DNA of 6,508 nucleotides from an uncultured Coriobacteriaceae bacterium (GCA_946623915.1 CAMORQ010000117.1:1-6508), one strand, 5' to 3'. Shown: positions 1 to 6,251, counted from the first letter of the stretch. Translations and numbers: made by a program. The notes: a model not told the origin generated them from the letters alone.

Positions 1-1107
1 CAACAGCACCTTCGACGAGAAGATGAGCCCGCGCGTTTTGTTCAAGTTCGCAAGCATCGCTTCGGGATAGACCTGCAGGCCATCGACGATCCAGCGAAGC
101 TTTTCGGCAATGTAGTCGAGCGCGATGAAGCTGTCGGCAAGCGCGATGCGCTCGGCCGAGCTGTGGCTGATGTCGCGTTCGAAGAACAGGGCCACATCAT
201 CGAGGGCCACCTGCGCGTTCGCCTTGATCGTGCGCGCCATGCCGCACACGCGCTCTGCCGTGATGGGGTTACGTTTGTGAGGCATCGCGGAAGACCCTTT
301 TTGGCCCTTGGCGAACGGCTCTTCGGCTTCGATGAGGTCGGATTCCTGCATCAAGCGCACCTGCAACGCGATGGATTCGAACGTGGATGCGCACACGGCA
401 AGGGCGGTCGCCACCTGGGCGTGCCTATCGCGCGCGAGCACCTGCGTGGAAAGAGGATCGGGGGTTAAGCCCATCTTCTCGCACACGTAGCGCTCCACGA
501 AGGGATCGATGCTGCTGTACGTGCCCACAGCACCCGAAATGGCCCCCGTCGCCGCCACCTCGCGCGCCTGCTGCAGACGAACTTGCGCGCGCTTGAGAGC
601 CCACGCCCAGCTGCCGAACTTCATGCCGAACGTCATCGGTTCGGCATGGATGCCATGCGTGCGCCCGACGCACAGCGTATCCTTGAATTCGAACGCGCGT
701 CGCTTGCACACCTCGCCGATGGCAGCCACGTCGGCCAAAACGATGTCGAGCGCCTGGACGATCTGGTAGGACAGCGCGGTGTCTCCCAAATCCGAACTGG
801 TCATCCCGTAGTGCACCCAACGCGAAGGCTTGTCCTGCCCTTCCGGCACGTCGGCGTCGATGTATTCGGCCATGCAGGTAAGAAACGCGATTACATCGTG
901 GTTGGTGGTCGCTTCGATTTCGTCGATGCGATCCACCGTGAAGTCCGCATGCTCGCGAATCCACGCAGCTTCCTCCCGCGTGATGCCCGCCTGCCCCAGT
1001 TCTGCCTGAGCCTCGCATGCAAGCAACTCGATTTCTTTCCAGACGGCGAACTTGTTTTCGTTGCTCCAAATGTTGCCCATTTCCGGGCGCGTGTAACGTG
1101 GAATCAT
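1..1107 (-). CDS. purB: Adenylosuccinate lyase, 3' end outside window
   Basis: Cytosolic lyase of purine synthesis that releases fumarate from SAICAR (giving AICAR) and from adenylosuccinate (giving AMP). I translated the minus strand from ATG at 1107: it stays open for 369 codons to the window edge and begins MIPRYTRPEM. Family landmarks are clear: WVHYGMTSSD around H99, RTHGIHAEPMTFG with H151 and H154 (the catalytic-histidine region), and the fumarate-lyase signature GSSAMPHKRNP at 271-281 with the serine-bearing mobile loop. The visible end, NKTRGLIFSSKVLL, matches the part of Bacillus-type PurB (about 430 aa) where some 60 residues remain, so the gene is cut by the window and not truncated biologically. 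The start has a good Shine-Dalgarno (GAAAGGA, 1113-1119) 5 nt away and a TATAAT box just upstream. It follows the trkA pair on the same strand with a 94-bp gap and probably has its own promoter. Confidence 0.96.
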   Translation of the reverse strand, partial: MIPRYTRPEMGNIWSNENKFAVWKEIELLACEAQAELGQAGITREEAAWIREHADFTVDRIDEIEATTNHDVIAFLTCMAEYIDADVPEGQDKPSRWVHYGMTSSDLGDTALSYQIVQALDIVLADVAAIGEVCKRRAFEFKDTLCVGRTHGIHAEPMTFGMKFGSWAWALKRAQVRLQQAREVAATGAISGAVGTYSSIDPFVERYVCEKMGLTPDPLSTQVLARDRHAQVATALAVCASTFESIALQVRLMQESDLIEAEEPFAKGQKGSSAMPHKRNPITAERVCGMARTIKANAQVALDDVALFFERDISHSSAERIALADSFIALDYIAEKLRWIVDGLQVYPEAMLANLNKTRGLIFSSKVLL

Positions 1108-1128
1108 GCTTATCCTTTCGACGGCCTT

Positions 1129-1134
1129 ATTATA
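1129..1134 (-). promoter_or_regulatory. Putative -10 box of the purB promoter
   Basis: The minus strand reads a perfect TATAAT here, 21 bp upstream of the purB ATG, which would give a leader of about 15 nt that still contains the Shine-Dalgarno. No good -35 hexamer lies 16-18 bp upstream (17 bp away the sequence is ACGGGG), so the promoter would depend on an activator or have a weak -35. No PurR-like operator or purine riboswitch was recognised in the 94-bp gap. Confidence 0.5.
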
Positions 1135-1188
1135 GGTGAAAAGCAAGGGCGCCCCGTGTCCTACCCTAGGCCCCCTACGAATGGAAAT

Positions 1189-1210
1189 GGTTAAACTTCG
1201 GTTAAAGTTC
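1189..1210. repeat. 11-bp tandem near-repeat at the end of the second trkA gene
   Basis: GGTTAAACTTC (1189-1199) is followed directly by GGTTAAAGTTC (1200-1210), with one mismatch. The second copy holds the TAA stop of the trkA-like gene. Parts of the repeat (AACTT and AAGTT) can also pair as a weak hairpin, but no T-run follows, so this is not a convincing terminator. It may be a small duplication at the gene end or chance. Confidence 0.55.
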
Positions 1211-1879
1211 GTGAATGGCGTCGACTGCCTTCACCATCAAATCGGTGTCGGCGGCCACTATCACCAAATCGCCCGGATAAAGACGGGTGGCGTCTCCCAC
1301 GACTTCCATGTCGTCGTCTTCGTCGCTTGAAACCGCCACGATCAATGAGCCATCCGGCAGATCGACGTCCAGTGCAAGGACGCCGGCCTTTTCGTCGTGA
1401 TGCTTCATGCGCGGCACGGTGACTTCGGTGATGGCGACGCCGCCGCGGGAAAGCGTGGACAGCACGCTGATGCTGCCGAGCATGGCGTCCTCTTCGATGA
1501 TGGTGGCGATAAGCGTGGTGGAGCTGACCGCTTCGATGCCCACTTCACGAAAGATGCGCAGGTTCTTCGGGCTGTTGACGCGCGCGATGACGCGTGGCAC
1601 GTCGAACGTGCGGGTCGCGACCTCGCATGACATGAGATTGCTTTCGTCCTGCCCCGTCGTGGCCACGAACACATCGGCCGCCCGGATGTTGGCATCCTCC
1701 TGATAGCGGGACATGCATCCGTCGCCGCACACGACCAAATAGCGGCCGGTAAGCGCGTTTGCCAACCTGTCGGCAGTCCGCGGGTCCTTTTCGATGATGG
1801 CGACGTCGTTGCCGGATTTCAGCATGCGCGTTGCCAGATACTCGCCGATTTTACCGCCGCCGTTGATAACGATATGCAT
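1202..1879 (-). CDS. trkA: TrkA/KtrA-type RCK K+ channel regulator, distal of pair
   Basis: Half-size TrkA protein of 225 aa: a cytoplasmic regulator that binds nucleotide and gates a TrkH/KtrB-type K+ uptake channel. An N-terminal Rossmann (TrkA_N/RCK) domain spans about 1-125, with the glycine loop GGGKIG at 7-12, an acidic E30 at the end of the second strand as in NAD(H)-binding folds, and GDG at 52-54. A TrkA_C domain fills about 135-225 and carries an acidic loop (SSDEDDD, 184-190). E. coli TrkA fuses two such units into about 458 aa; here they are two separate genes. The ATG at 1879 has a strong Shine-Dalgarno (AGGGGG, 1885-1890) that overlaps the stop of the preceding trkA-like gene, so the two are probably translationally coupled. 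No channel subunit lies in the window. The domain assignment is secure, the transported ion and complex partners are inferred, and the symbol is generic. Confidence 0.9.
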   Translation of the reverse strand: MHIVINGGGKIGEYLATRMLKSGNDVAIIEKDPRTADRLANALTGRYLVVCGDGCMSRYQEDANIRAADVFVATTGQDESNLMSCEVATRTFDVPRVIARVNSPKNLRIFREVGIEAVSSTTLIATIIEEDAMLGSISVLSTLSRGGVAITEVTVPRMKHHDEKAGVLALDVDLPDGSLIVAVSSDEDDDMEVVGDATRLYPGDLVIVAADTDLMVKAVDAIHEL

Positions 1880-1888
1880 AGCAGCCCC

Positions 1889-2545
1889 CTACTGCATCCA
1901 CTTCGAAAACGACGCCACGCGAGAATGCCGCACGCATGCAAGCACCGAATCGCCGTGGTAGAGAATGCTCTCGCCCGTGGGAATGGAACTCATGCGTCCG
2001 TCGCTGCGTTCGAACGCAACGATGCGGATCTCGTGGCCTTTTTCCAATTGCGAAACGCGAATCTGCCGCAGATTGCGCTCTTTGAGGTTCAGCGAGAAAC
2101 GCAGCAGCTCGAAATCACCGAAGCTGTCGATGTGGGCGCCGTGCCCCGAGCTGATCTTGGCGAACATTTCTTCTGCCACCAGCGACGTTCCACATACGTA
2201 GTCAAGTCCGAGCTGTTCGTAGGTGCGTTCGTGCCCAGGGTTGTACAGACGAGTGATCACGTGCGGCACGCCGAAGATGCGGCTGCACACTTCGGCAACC
2301 ATAAGATTGGTGTTGTCGCGCTGGGTAACCGCCGCGACGCAATCGGCCGTTTCAACCCCTGCGCGCACCAAAATGTCCTCGTCGAACCCCACACCTTCGA
2401 TGGTTGCGCCGTTAAACGACCCCAGGTTGTCGAACGACGAGGCTTTCTGGTCAACGACGCATACGTTGTTGCCGTTTTCGGAAAGCATGCTTGCCAGCTG
2501 CGAACCGACGCGGCCGCATCCTACAACTATGATATTGCGTCCCAT
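1889..2545 (-). CDS. trkA: TrkA/KtrA-type RCK K+ channel regulator, proximal of pair
   Basis: First gene of a two-gene trkA-like operon, 218 aa. The start reads MGRNIIVVGCGRVGSQLA: a Rossmann glycine motif GCGRVG at 9-14 with D32 closing the second strand, typical of the NAD(H)/ATP-binding RCK domain. Residues 80-130 hold the usual second half of TrkA_N (NLMVAEVCSRIFGVPHVITRL), and about 145-210 form a TrkA_C-like domain. It is soluble, with no signal peptide or membrane span. Together with the gene 9 bp downstream it should form a hetero- or homo-oligomeric gating ring for a K+ channel encoded elsewhere. The two paralogues are clearly diverged (GCGRVG against GGGKIG, D against E), which suggests distinct roles rather than a recent duplication. 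The ATG at 2545 has GAAAGGA (2551-2557) 5 nt away, the same Shine-Dalgarno and spacing as purB. A candidate promoter and leader hairpin lie in the 79-bp gap upstream. Confidence 0.9.
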   Translation of the reverse strand: MGRNIIVVGCGRVGSQLASMLSENGNNVCVVDQKASSFDNLGSFNGATIEGVGFDEDILVRAGVETADCVAAVTQRDNTNLMVAEVCSRIFGVPHVITRLYNPGHERTYEQLGLDYVCGTSLVAEEMFAKISSGHGAHIDSFGDFELLRFSLNLKERNLRQIRVSQLEKGHEIRIVAFERSDGRMSSIPTGESILYHGDSVLACVRHSRVASFSKWMQ

Positions 2546-2569
2546 GCGGATCCTTTCGGGGAAACTAAA

Positions 2570-2592
2570 GGAAACGGTGCGAAACCGCTTCC
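2570..2592 (-). promoter_or_regulatory. Hairpin in the trkA leader, possible attenuator or terminator
   Basis: Inverted repeat GGAA-a-CGGT / ACCG-c-TTCC: 8 paired bases, one mismatch and a 5-nt loop. On the minus strand it is followed by TTTAGTTT, a broken T-run. It sits downstream of the TACAAT box (2605-2610) and upstream of the trkA Shine-Dalgarno. It could end transcripts from the RlpA-like gene, attenuate trkA transcription, or bind a regulator. The stem is short, so the call is weak. Confidence 0.4.
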
Positions 2593-2604
2593 TCGCTAGC
2601 TTTT

Positions 2605-2633
2605 ATTGTACAGAAAGACGAACACTACAGGAA
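2605..2633 (-). promoter_or_regulatory. Candidate promoter of the trkA pair
   Basis: On the minus strand TACAAT (2605-2610) is preceded 17 bp upstream by TTCCTG (2628-2633). The -10 matches consensus at five of six positions, while the -35 is poor. Transcription would start near 2598 and give a leader of about 50 nt. The -35 overlaps the last codons of the upstream RlpA-like gene. Confidence 0.4.
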
Positions 2634-3335
2634 CTTGTAGTGAACTTCGCGCACGCCCCACTCCCAGATGTCTTCGTGGCCAAGCGCCTTGAATACGCCA
2701 CCGCCCAAATCCAGAACGCGACCGTATTTGGCGAAGCCACCCGTGTCCGTGACCGTAGCCACCACGACGCGGTCGCCGTAGACGATGATGACGGGATGAC
2801 CGAGCAACTCTTCTTGGCCTTCGGGCACGGCAACGGTGACGCAATCGTCGTCGAAGGCACGCCCCGAACGGGTGATGGTCGACGAGCTTTCGATGTCGTA
2901 ACCGGACGCCTGCCCCACCAGCCAGCCTTCGCCCGATGTGTCGATGGGTTTAGTCGGTACGCCTTCTGGCGGATCGAGCACGCCGATTTCGGCCGCCGCC
3001 TCGACCGTCGCCTGGTCGCCGAGATCCACAGCCGCAAGCGCCACCACTGGACCGGAATTGTCGTTGGCCGCAATCTGGATTGGCTCGCGCAATGCATCGG
3101 CGCCTTCCGGTAGGGCCTCGATGCCCAGCTCTTCAGCAGGGTTGAACGAATAGGCTGCGATGTCGAGCGTCTGGCGCTGCGAGCCCAAACCCAGTGTGGA
3201 GTCGTCGGATTCGCCGGCACCGGACGCCGTGCCTATGCCAAAAGAAACCAGCAGAACGCAAACAGCCAAGGCAAGCGGCAAAATCCACACAGGGGCTGCC
3301 CTGCGTGCTTCAGCTTGTGTGTTCGTGCGTTTCAC
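2625..3335 (-). CDS. Membrane-anchored RlpA-like double-psi beta-barrel protein
   Basis: Predicted extracytoplasmic, wall-acting protein of 236 aa. Residues 1-13 are basic and 15-40 form one hydrophobic segment (PVWILPLALAVCVLLVSFGI), either an uncleaved anchor or a signal peptide ending near ASGA. A variable linker follows to about 140. Residues 141-220 resemble the RlpA double-psi beta-barrel: ASGYD, TRSGRAFDDD, then TVTDTGGFAKYGRVLDLGGGVFKALG, which parallels the family pattern with its conserved Asp (D197) and a later DL (209-210). The family's TAAH motif reads TVAV here, so the histidine used by lytic RlpA enzymes seems absent; binding or a non-lytic role is possible. I chose GTG at 3335 because AAAGAAGG (3341-3348) lies 5 nt upstream and a promoter -10 lies inside the longer open frame that begins at 3461. 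Fold confident, activity unknown. It stands alone between the PspC operon and trkA. Confidence 0.8.
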   Translation of the reverse strand: MKRTNTQAEARRAAPVWILPLALAVCVLLVSFGIGTASGAGESDDSTLGLGSQRQTLDIAAYSFNPAEELGIEALPEGADALREPIQIAANDNSGPVVALAAVDLGDQATVEAAAEIGVLDPPEGVPTKPIDTSGEGWLVGQASGYDIESSSTITRSGRAFDDDCVTVAVPEGQEELLGHPVIIVYGDRVVVATVTDTGGFAKYGRVLDLGGGVFKALGHEDIWEWGVREVHYKFL

Positions 3336-3340
3336 CGCTG

Positions 3341-3348
3341 CCTTCTTT
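3341..3348 (-). promoter_or_regulatory. Shine-Dalgarno that fixes the GTG start at 3335
   Basis: The minus strand reads AAAGAAGG followed by a 5-nt spacer and GTG AAA CGC ACG. The site supports the shorter RlpA-like protein over the 278-aa open frame starting at GTG 3461, whose extra 42 residues look unlike a signal peptide or any domain. Confidence 0.75.
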
Positions 3349-3395
3349 CGTTCCTTTGCGCTTGGCGCGTGGCAGCGGAGTGTAGTTGAATCGCG

Positions 3396-3410
3396 AATAC
3401 TGCCCGTATT
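3396..3410. repeat. Small inverted repeat in the RlpA-like gene leader
   Basis: AATAC-TGCCC-GTATT: a perfect 5-bp stem around a 5-nt loop, lying just downstream of the predicted transcription start of the RlpA-like gene. It is too short to call a terminator and could be part of a regulator site or chance. Confidence 0.35.
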
Positions 3411-3422
3411 TACGTCTGATGA

Positions 3423-3428
3423 ATTATA
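3423..3428 (-). promoter_or_regulatory. -10 box of the RlpA-like gene promoter
   Basis: A perfect TATAAT on the minus strand, 94 bp upstream of the GTG start, giving a leader of about 80 nt. The best -35 is TTGGCA at 3448-3453, but the spacer is 19 bp, longer than the usual 16-18. A regulator-bound or distorted promoter would fit, because that -35 is also one arm of an inverted repeat. Confidence 0.55.
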
Positions 3429-3434
3429 ACCGAT

Positions 3435-3453
3435 TTGGCAAGTGTGCTGCCAA
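3435..3453. promoter_or_regulatory. TTGGCA-N7-TGCCAA inverted repeat, candidate operator
   Basis: TTGGCA (3435-3440) and TGCCAA (3448-3453) are perfect inverted copies separated by 7 bp. The repeat covers the putative -35 and the spacer of the RlpA-like gene promoter, the classic place for a dimeric repressor. No T-run follows on either strand, so it is not a terminator of the PspC operon that ends at 3484. I cannot name the regulator. Confidence 0.5.
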
Positions 3454-3483
3454 CGACGCACATCTGCGCGGCAAACAGCCCAT

Positions 3484-3909
3484 CTAGCCCTTCCGTAGCA
3501 CGAACGTTAGTACGCTATAAACTAAGAGCGTGAACAGGGGTGAAGCGAACGCCAAAAGAACGGCTATGATGCGGACCGTCATGCTGTCGATGCCGAAATA
3601 CTGCGCAATTCCTCCACACACGCCTGCGATGCGCACGTCGGTTTCCGAACGGGTAAGCGCACCCGCAGGAAGGGCGCGAGCGCTGGAAAAGCCTCCGATC
3701 CGCCCCGCACGAAGACCCCGTATCACGTAGACGCCTCCCACGATAAGGGCCACGGGAACCGCCACGCGGGAAAAGGTGCGCAACCAGGAAAGGAAGCTCG
3801 ACCACCACTGCACGTAGCCGCCGAGCAGCATCACGAGTCCGATGACGACAAGCACGGCACCGAAGACGATCCAGGCGCGGTCGTTTTTCGAACACTCGCT
3901 AAAACGCAT
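3484..3909 (-). CDS. PspC-domain membrane protein, PspC at C-terminus
   Basis: Integral membrane protein of 141 aa. Two hydrophobic segments (about 12-33 and 48-66, each with Gly-rich VIGL / IVGG helices like the LiaF-type small TM repeats) are followed by a short linker and a PspC domain at 88-141: TDVRIAGVCGGIAQYFGIDSM, then a long hydrophobic helix ending in RKG. The VCGGIAQYFGID core is diagnostic. PspC proteins sense or signal envelope stress in phage-shock-type systems; that role is inferred here. The start at ATG 3909 lies 2 bp after the stop of the other PspC gene, and its Shine-Dalgarno (GAGGAAGG, 3919-3926) sits in that gene's last codons, so translation is coupled. The open frame continues upstream to 4128, but that part overlaps the neighbour and lacks support. 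Last gene of the operon; no clear terminator follows. Confidence 0.87.
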   Translation of the reverse strand: MRFSECSKNDRAWIVFGAVLVVIGLVMLLGGYVQWWSSFLSWLRTFSRVAVPVALIVGGVYVIRGLRAGRIGGFSSARALPAGALTRSETDVRIAGVCGGIAQYFGIDSMTVRIIAVLLAFASPLFTLLVYSVLTFVLRKG

Positions 3910-3911
3910 GC

Positions 3912-4811
3912 CTATCTGCCTTCCTCCCAAATGATGATGCCGCGATCGAACGACATGGTTTCGTCCCACTGGGGCGCGCTGTCCTCCAAGCTGAAATACA
4001 CGCCGAGGGCGACGAACACCAGCAGCGCAGCGCCAGCGCAGCCGATGAGCACATTCGACTTCGAGGCGCGCCCCATGATGAACAAGCCCGCAGCGACCAG
4101 CAGCATGGGAGCGGCACGGCGCAACCAAATGTCAAAGTTTGGCGTGTAAACGCCCAATGACGAAGCGAGCGCCGCGGCGCCCACGATAATGCCGAGCACC
4201 CCAAGCCACGACGTGAACGTCCTTGACCCGTCTTTGGCGGGGATGGCGATGCGCACGATGCCGAACACCACCAACAGCAGCGGCCAGAACTGCAGGGGCG
4301 AAAAGACGCGCGAAAACGACGAAAACAGCGCCGCGGCACCGAGCGCTATAAGGGCCACGCCGGCAACGAGCCCGATGGACACCGGCCGCCTCGACTTGCC
4401 CTCGTCGACATCCTGCCCAGCCGTCGGCGCGGCGCGCAACGCGGATGGCTGCTGCGCAGACATATGGACGGCATAGTAGCTGGATGCAGCGCTCGGAGGC
4501 ACGGGCGGTATAGACGGCATCGCTGCGGAAGAACCACGTGCGGCCGGCCGTTTCACCACCTGCTCGTACACATCGGATTTGAACGATTCGGGACTGATGT
4601 CGAGCGCATCGTCGCGCGTCGGCTGCTCCGGCATCACGAACCATGCGGCAACGTAGACGAGCATGAACGCCCCGGCACTGACCAACGACAAGATGATAAC
4701 CGCAACGCGCACGAGAGCGGCGTCGATGTCGAAGCGCAACGCGATGCCGCTGCATACGCCGCCGAGCACGCCGTTGGCGTCGCGGTAGATATGTCGGGGC
4801 CGATCTTCCAT
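3912..4811 (-). CDS. PspC-domain membrane protein, PspC at N-terminus, LiaF-like TM tail
   Basis: Membrane protein of 299 aa. The N-terminal PspC domain (about 6-62) reads RHIYRDANGVLGGVCSGIAL, then FDIDAALVRV and a hydrophobic helix to VMPEQP. A Pro/Ala/Ser-rich linker (about 63-142, including IPPVPPSAAS) leads to about four TM segments (143-163, 174-190, 202-221, 231-275) with FWPLLLVVFGIVRI, the pattern of LiaF/DUF5668-type TM repeats. It ends in a short acidic tail. No toast-rack domain is visible. The likely role is envelope-stress sensing, inferred from family. I prefer ATG 4811 over GTG 4838 because GGGAG lies just upstream and the nine extra residues are odd, although the spacing is tight. 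It begins 39 bp after the CorC-like gene and sits 2 bp before a second PspC gene with the opposite domain order. Confidence 0.88.
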   Translation of the reverse strand: MEDRPRHIYRDANGVLGGVCSGIALRFDIDAALVRVAVIILSLVSAGAFMLVYVAAWFVMPEQPTRDDALDISPESFKSDVYEQVVKRPAARGSSAAMPSIPPVPPSAASSYYAVHMSAQQPSALRAAPTAGQDVDEGKSRRPVSIGLVAGVALIALGAAALFSSFSRVFSPLQFWPLLLVVFGIVRIAIPAKDGSRTFTSWLGVLGIIVGAAALASSLGVYTPNFDIWLRRAAPMLLVAAGLFIMGRASKSNVLIGCAGAALLVFVALGVYFSLEDSAPQWDETMSFDRGIIIWEEGR

Positions 4812-4850
4812 GCGCTCCCTGCTCCCGCAGCAGCGCACGCCGCCGCAGAC

Positions 4851-6176
4851 CTAATCTTCCGGCGTTGCCTCTCCTTCGGGCTCGTCGGGAACCTCCAAGC
4901 GCATCACACGCACCACCTGAATGCGACGGCGGCGCATGGAACGCACCTCGAAACGGTAGCCATCGACATCGAAGCTGTCGCCTACCTGCGGAATCGTATC
5001 GGCCGTGTCCAGCAACCATCCCGCCAGCGTCTCGTAATCGTCCGACTCTTCCAGCGGCCAGCCCATTTCGACGGCATCCTCGACCGGGAAATTGCCGTCC
5101 ACCAGCCACTCGTCATCGGTCAGCTGCGTGACGTACTTGCTTTCCAAGTCCGTCTCGTCCACGATTTCGCCGACGATTTCTTCGACGATGTCTTCCAGGG
5201 TAATTAAACCATCGGTGCCGCCGTATTCGTCCACCACAATGGCCATCTGTTGCCTACTTGTTTGCATTTCCGAAAGCATGGGGAAAATGTCCTTGGTTTC
5301 GGGCACGAAGTAGGCTTCGCTGGTGTAGTCGCCCACCAAATCGTCGCCCCGGTTATCGAGCAAGGCGGGGACGAGATCCTTGAACATGACCACGCCGACG
5401 ATGCGGTCGCGGTTTTCGTGGAACACCGGCAGACGCGAATACCCCGTGCCGCGCATGCGGTCGATGGCCTGCTTGACCGTGTCGGCGTCCTCCGCGAAGA
5501 TGATGTCGGCGCGCGGCGTCATGATGTCGTGCGCCTTCGCGTCCCCCAGGTCGATGATCTCGTGGATCATGCGCTTCTCGTCGTCGATAAGCTCGTCGGC
5601 ATCCGCAACGATGTACTTGATTTCCTCTTCGGAAACGTCCTGCCTGTCTTCGGCCGATGGAATGCCGAACAGCTTAGCCAGAGCGTTGCTCGATGCAGAT
5701 GTAACCCATACGAGCGGACGGGCTATTTTTTCGCATGCGGCAATGGGCCCCGCCAGACGCGCCGCCATACCTTCAGGATCGGCCAATGCCATGCGTTTGG
5801 GCAGCAGTTCTCCAACGACAATGCTTACGTAGGAGACGAGCAGCGTGATGACGATGGTTGCCAATGGCTGACCAATACCGGACTGCAGACCGATGGTGTC
5901 CTGCGCCCACGCCGCCAATGGCCCCGAAAGCGCTGTCGCTGACACGGCCGATGCGAAGAAGCCCAGAAGCGTGATGAACACCTGGATGGTAGCGAGCAGC
6001 TTCCCCGAATCCGAAGCTACTTCCAGTGCGCGAGCGGCTCGCTCGTCGCCTTCGTCGGCAGACGCCTGAAGCCTCGTGTGGCGCGCGTTGACCAACGCCA
6101 TTTCCGATGCGGAAAAGAACCCGTTGGCAACCACAAGCAGGAACGTGACGATAAGCGAGATGGCTACCATGTCCAC
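4851..6176 (-). CDS. CNNM/CorC family (HlyC/TlyC-type) transporter-like protein
   Basis: Full-length (441 aa) membrane protein of the CNNM family, often annotated hemolysin; relatives such as bacterial CorC and MpfA act in Mg2+ efflux or tolerance. The N-terminal DUF21 membrane domain (about 1-190) has hydrophobic helices at 4-20, 60-80 and 104-122, with FFSASEMALVN (20-30) and GELLPKRMAL (122-131), both family hallmarks. A CBS pair follows (about 215-340): IMTPRADI at 218-225 and VVDEYGGTDGLITLEDIVEEIVGEI at 314-338. A CorC_HlyC domain occupies about 350-430, then an acidic tail. CBS domains in this family bind ATP-Mg2+. GTG at 6176 (with AGGG 7 nt upstream) gives 441 aa; ATG at 6170 would remove two residues, and both are plausible. 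First gene of a likely operon with two PspC genes. The substrate ion is inferred from the family, and the hemolysin name is historical. Confidence 0.93.
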   Translation of the reverse strand: MDMVAISLIVTFLLVVANGFFSASEMALVNARHTRLQASADEGDERAARALEVASDSGKLLATIQVFITLLGFFASAVSATALSGPLAAWAQDTIGLQSGIGQPLATIVITLLVSYVSIVVGELLPKRMALADPEGMAARLAGPIAACEKIARPLVWVTSASSNALAKLFGIPSAEDRQDVSEEEIKYIVADADELIDDEKRMIHEIIDLGDAKAHDIMTPRADIIFAEDADTVKQAIDRMRGTGYSRLPVFHENRDRIVGVVMFKDLVPALLDNRGDDLVGDYTSEAYFVPETKDIFPMLSEMQTSRQQMAIVVDEYGGTDGLITLEDIVEEIVGEIVDETDLESKYVTQLTDDEWLVDGNFPVEDAVEMGWPLEESDDYETLAGWLLDTADTIPQVGDSFDVDGYRFEVRSMRRRRIQVVRVMRLEVPDEPEGEATPED

Positions 6177-6182
6177 CCACTT

Positions 6183-6188
6183 ACCCTA
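6183..6188 (-). promoter_or_regulatory. Possible -10 box giving a leaderless CorC-like mRNA
   Basis: The minus strand reads TAGGGT, fitting TANNNT, with 6 nt to the GTG start at 6176. This spacing would make transcription start at or next to the start codon, as is common for leaderless actinobacterial genes. No good -35 is visible 16-18 bp upstream, so the call is tentative. Confidence 0.25.
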
Positions 6189-6234
6189 GGCTGTGTGCAA
6201 GTCTGGAAAGGTTGGGCGCTAGGCCCAGGGTCGT

Positions 6235-6251
6235 TCGAAGTACTACTTCGA
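6235..6251. promoter_or_regulatory. 17-bp perfect palindrome, candidate operator
   Basis: TCGAAGTACTACTTCGA is perfectly symmetrical about its central C. It lies 59 bp upstream of the CorC-like gene start and overlaps the stop codon of the possible small ORF. The size and symmetry suit a dimeric repressor. It resembles the actinobacterial LexA box (TCGAAC-N4-GTTCGA) in its outer TCGAA/TTCGA, but the arms differ at one base and the centre is 5 bp, so I do not assign it. Confidence 0.55.

Noticed and set aside
1162..1171. 10-bp identity TACCCTAGGC shared by 1162-1171 and 6182-6191
   Set aside because: Both lie upstream of genes, but at very different distances from the starts; probably chance around a CCTAGG palindrome.
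425..1194. Long open frames opposite and out of phase with purB (425-1069 minus, 583-1194 plus)
   Set aside because: They are shadows of purB, whose own frame shows the full set of lyase motifs.
3336..3461. 42-residue N-terminal extension of the RlpA-like protein
   Set aside because: The promoter -10 lies inside it and a strong Shine-Dalgarno supports the GTG at 3335.
4132..5207. Long open frames overlapping the PspC and CorC-like genes (4132-5109 minus, 4464-5207 plus)
   Set aside because: Their translations are Arg/His/Ala-rich shadow sequences with no domain; the real genes explain the region.
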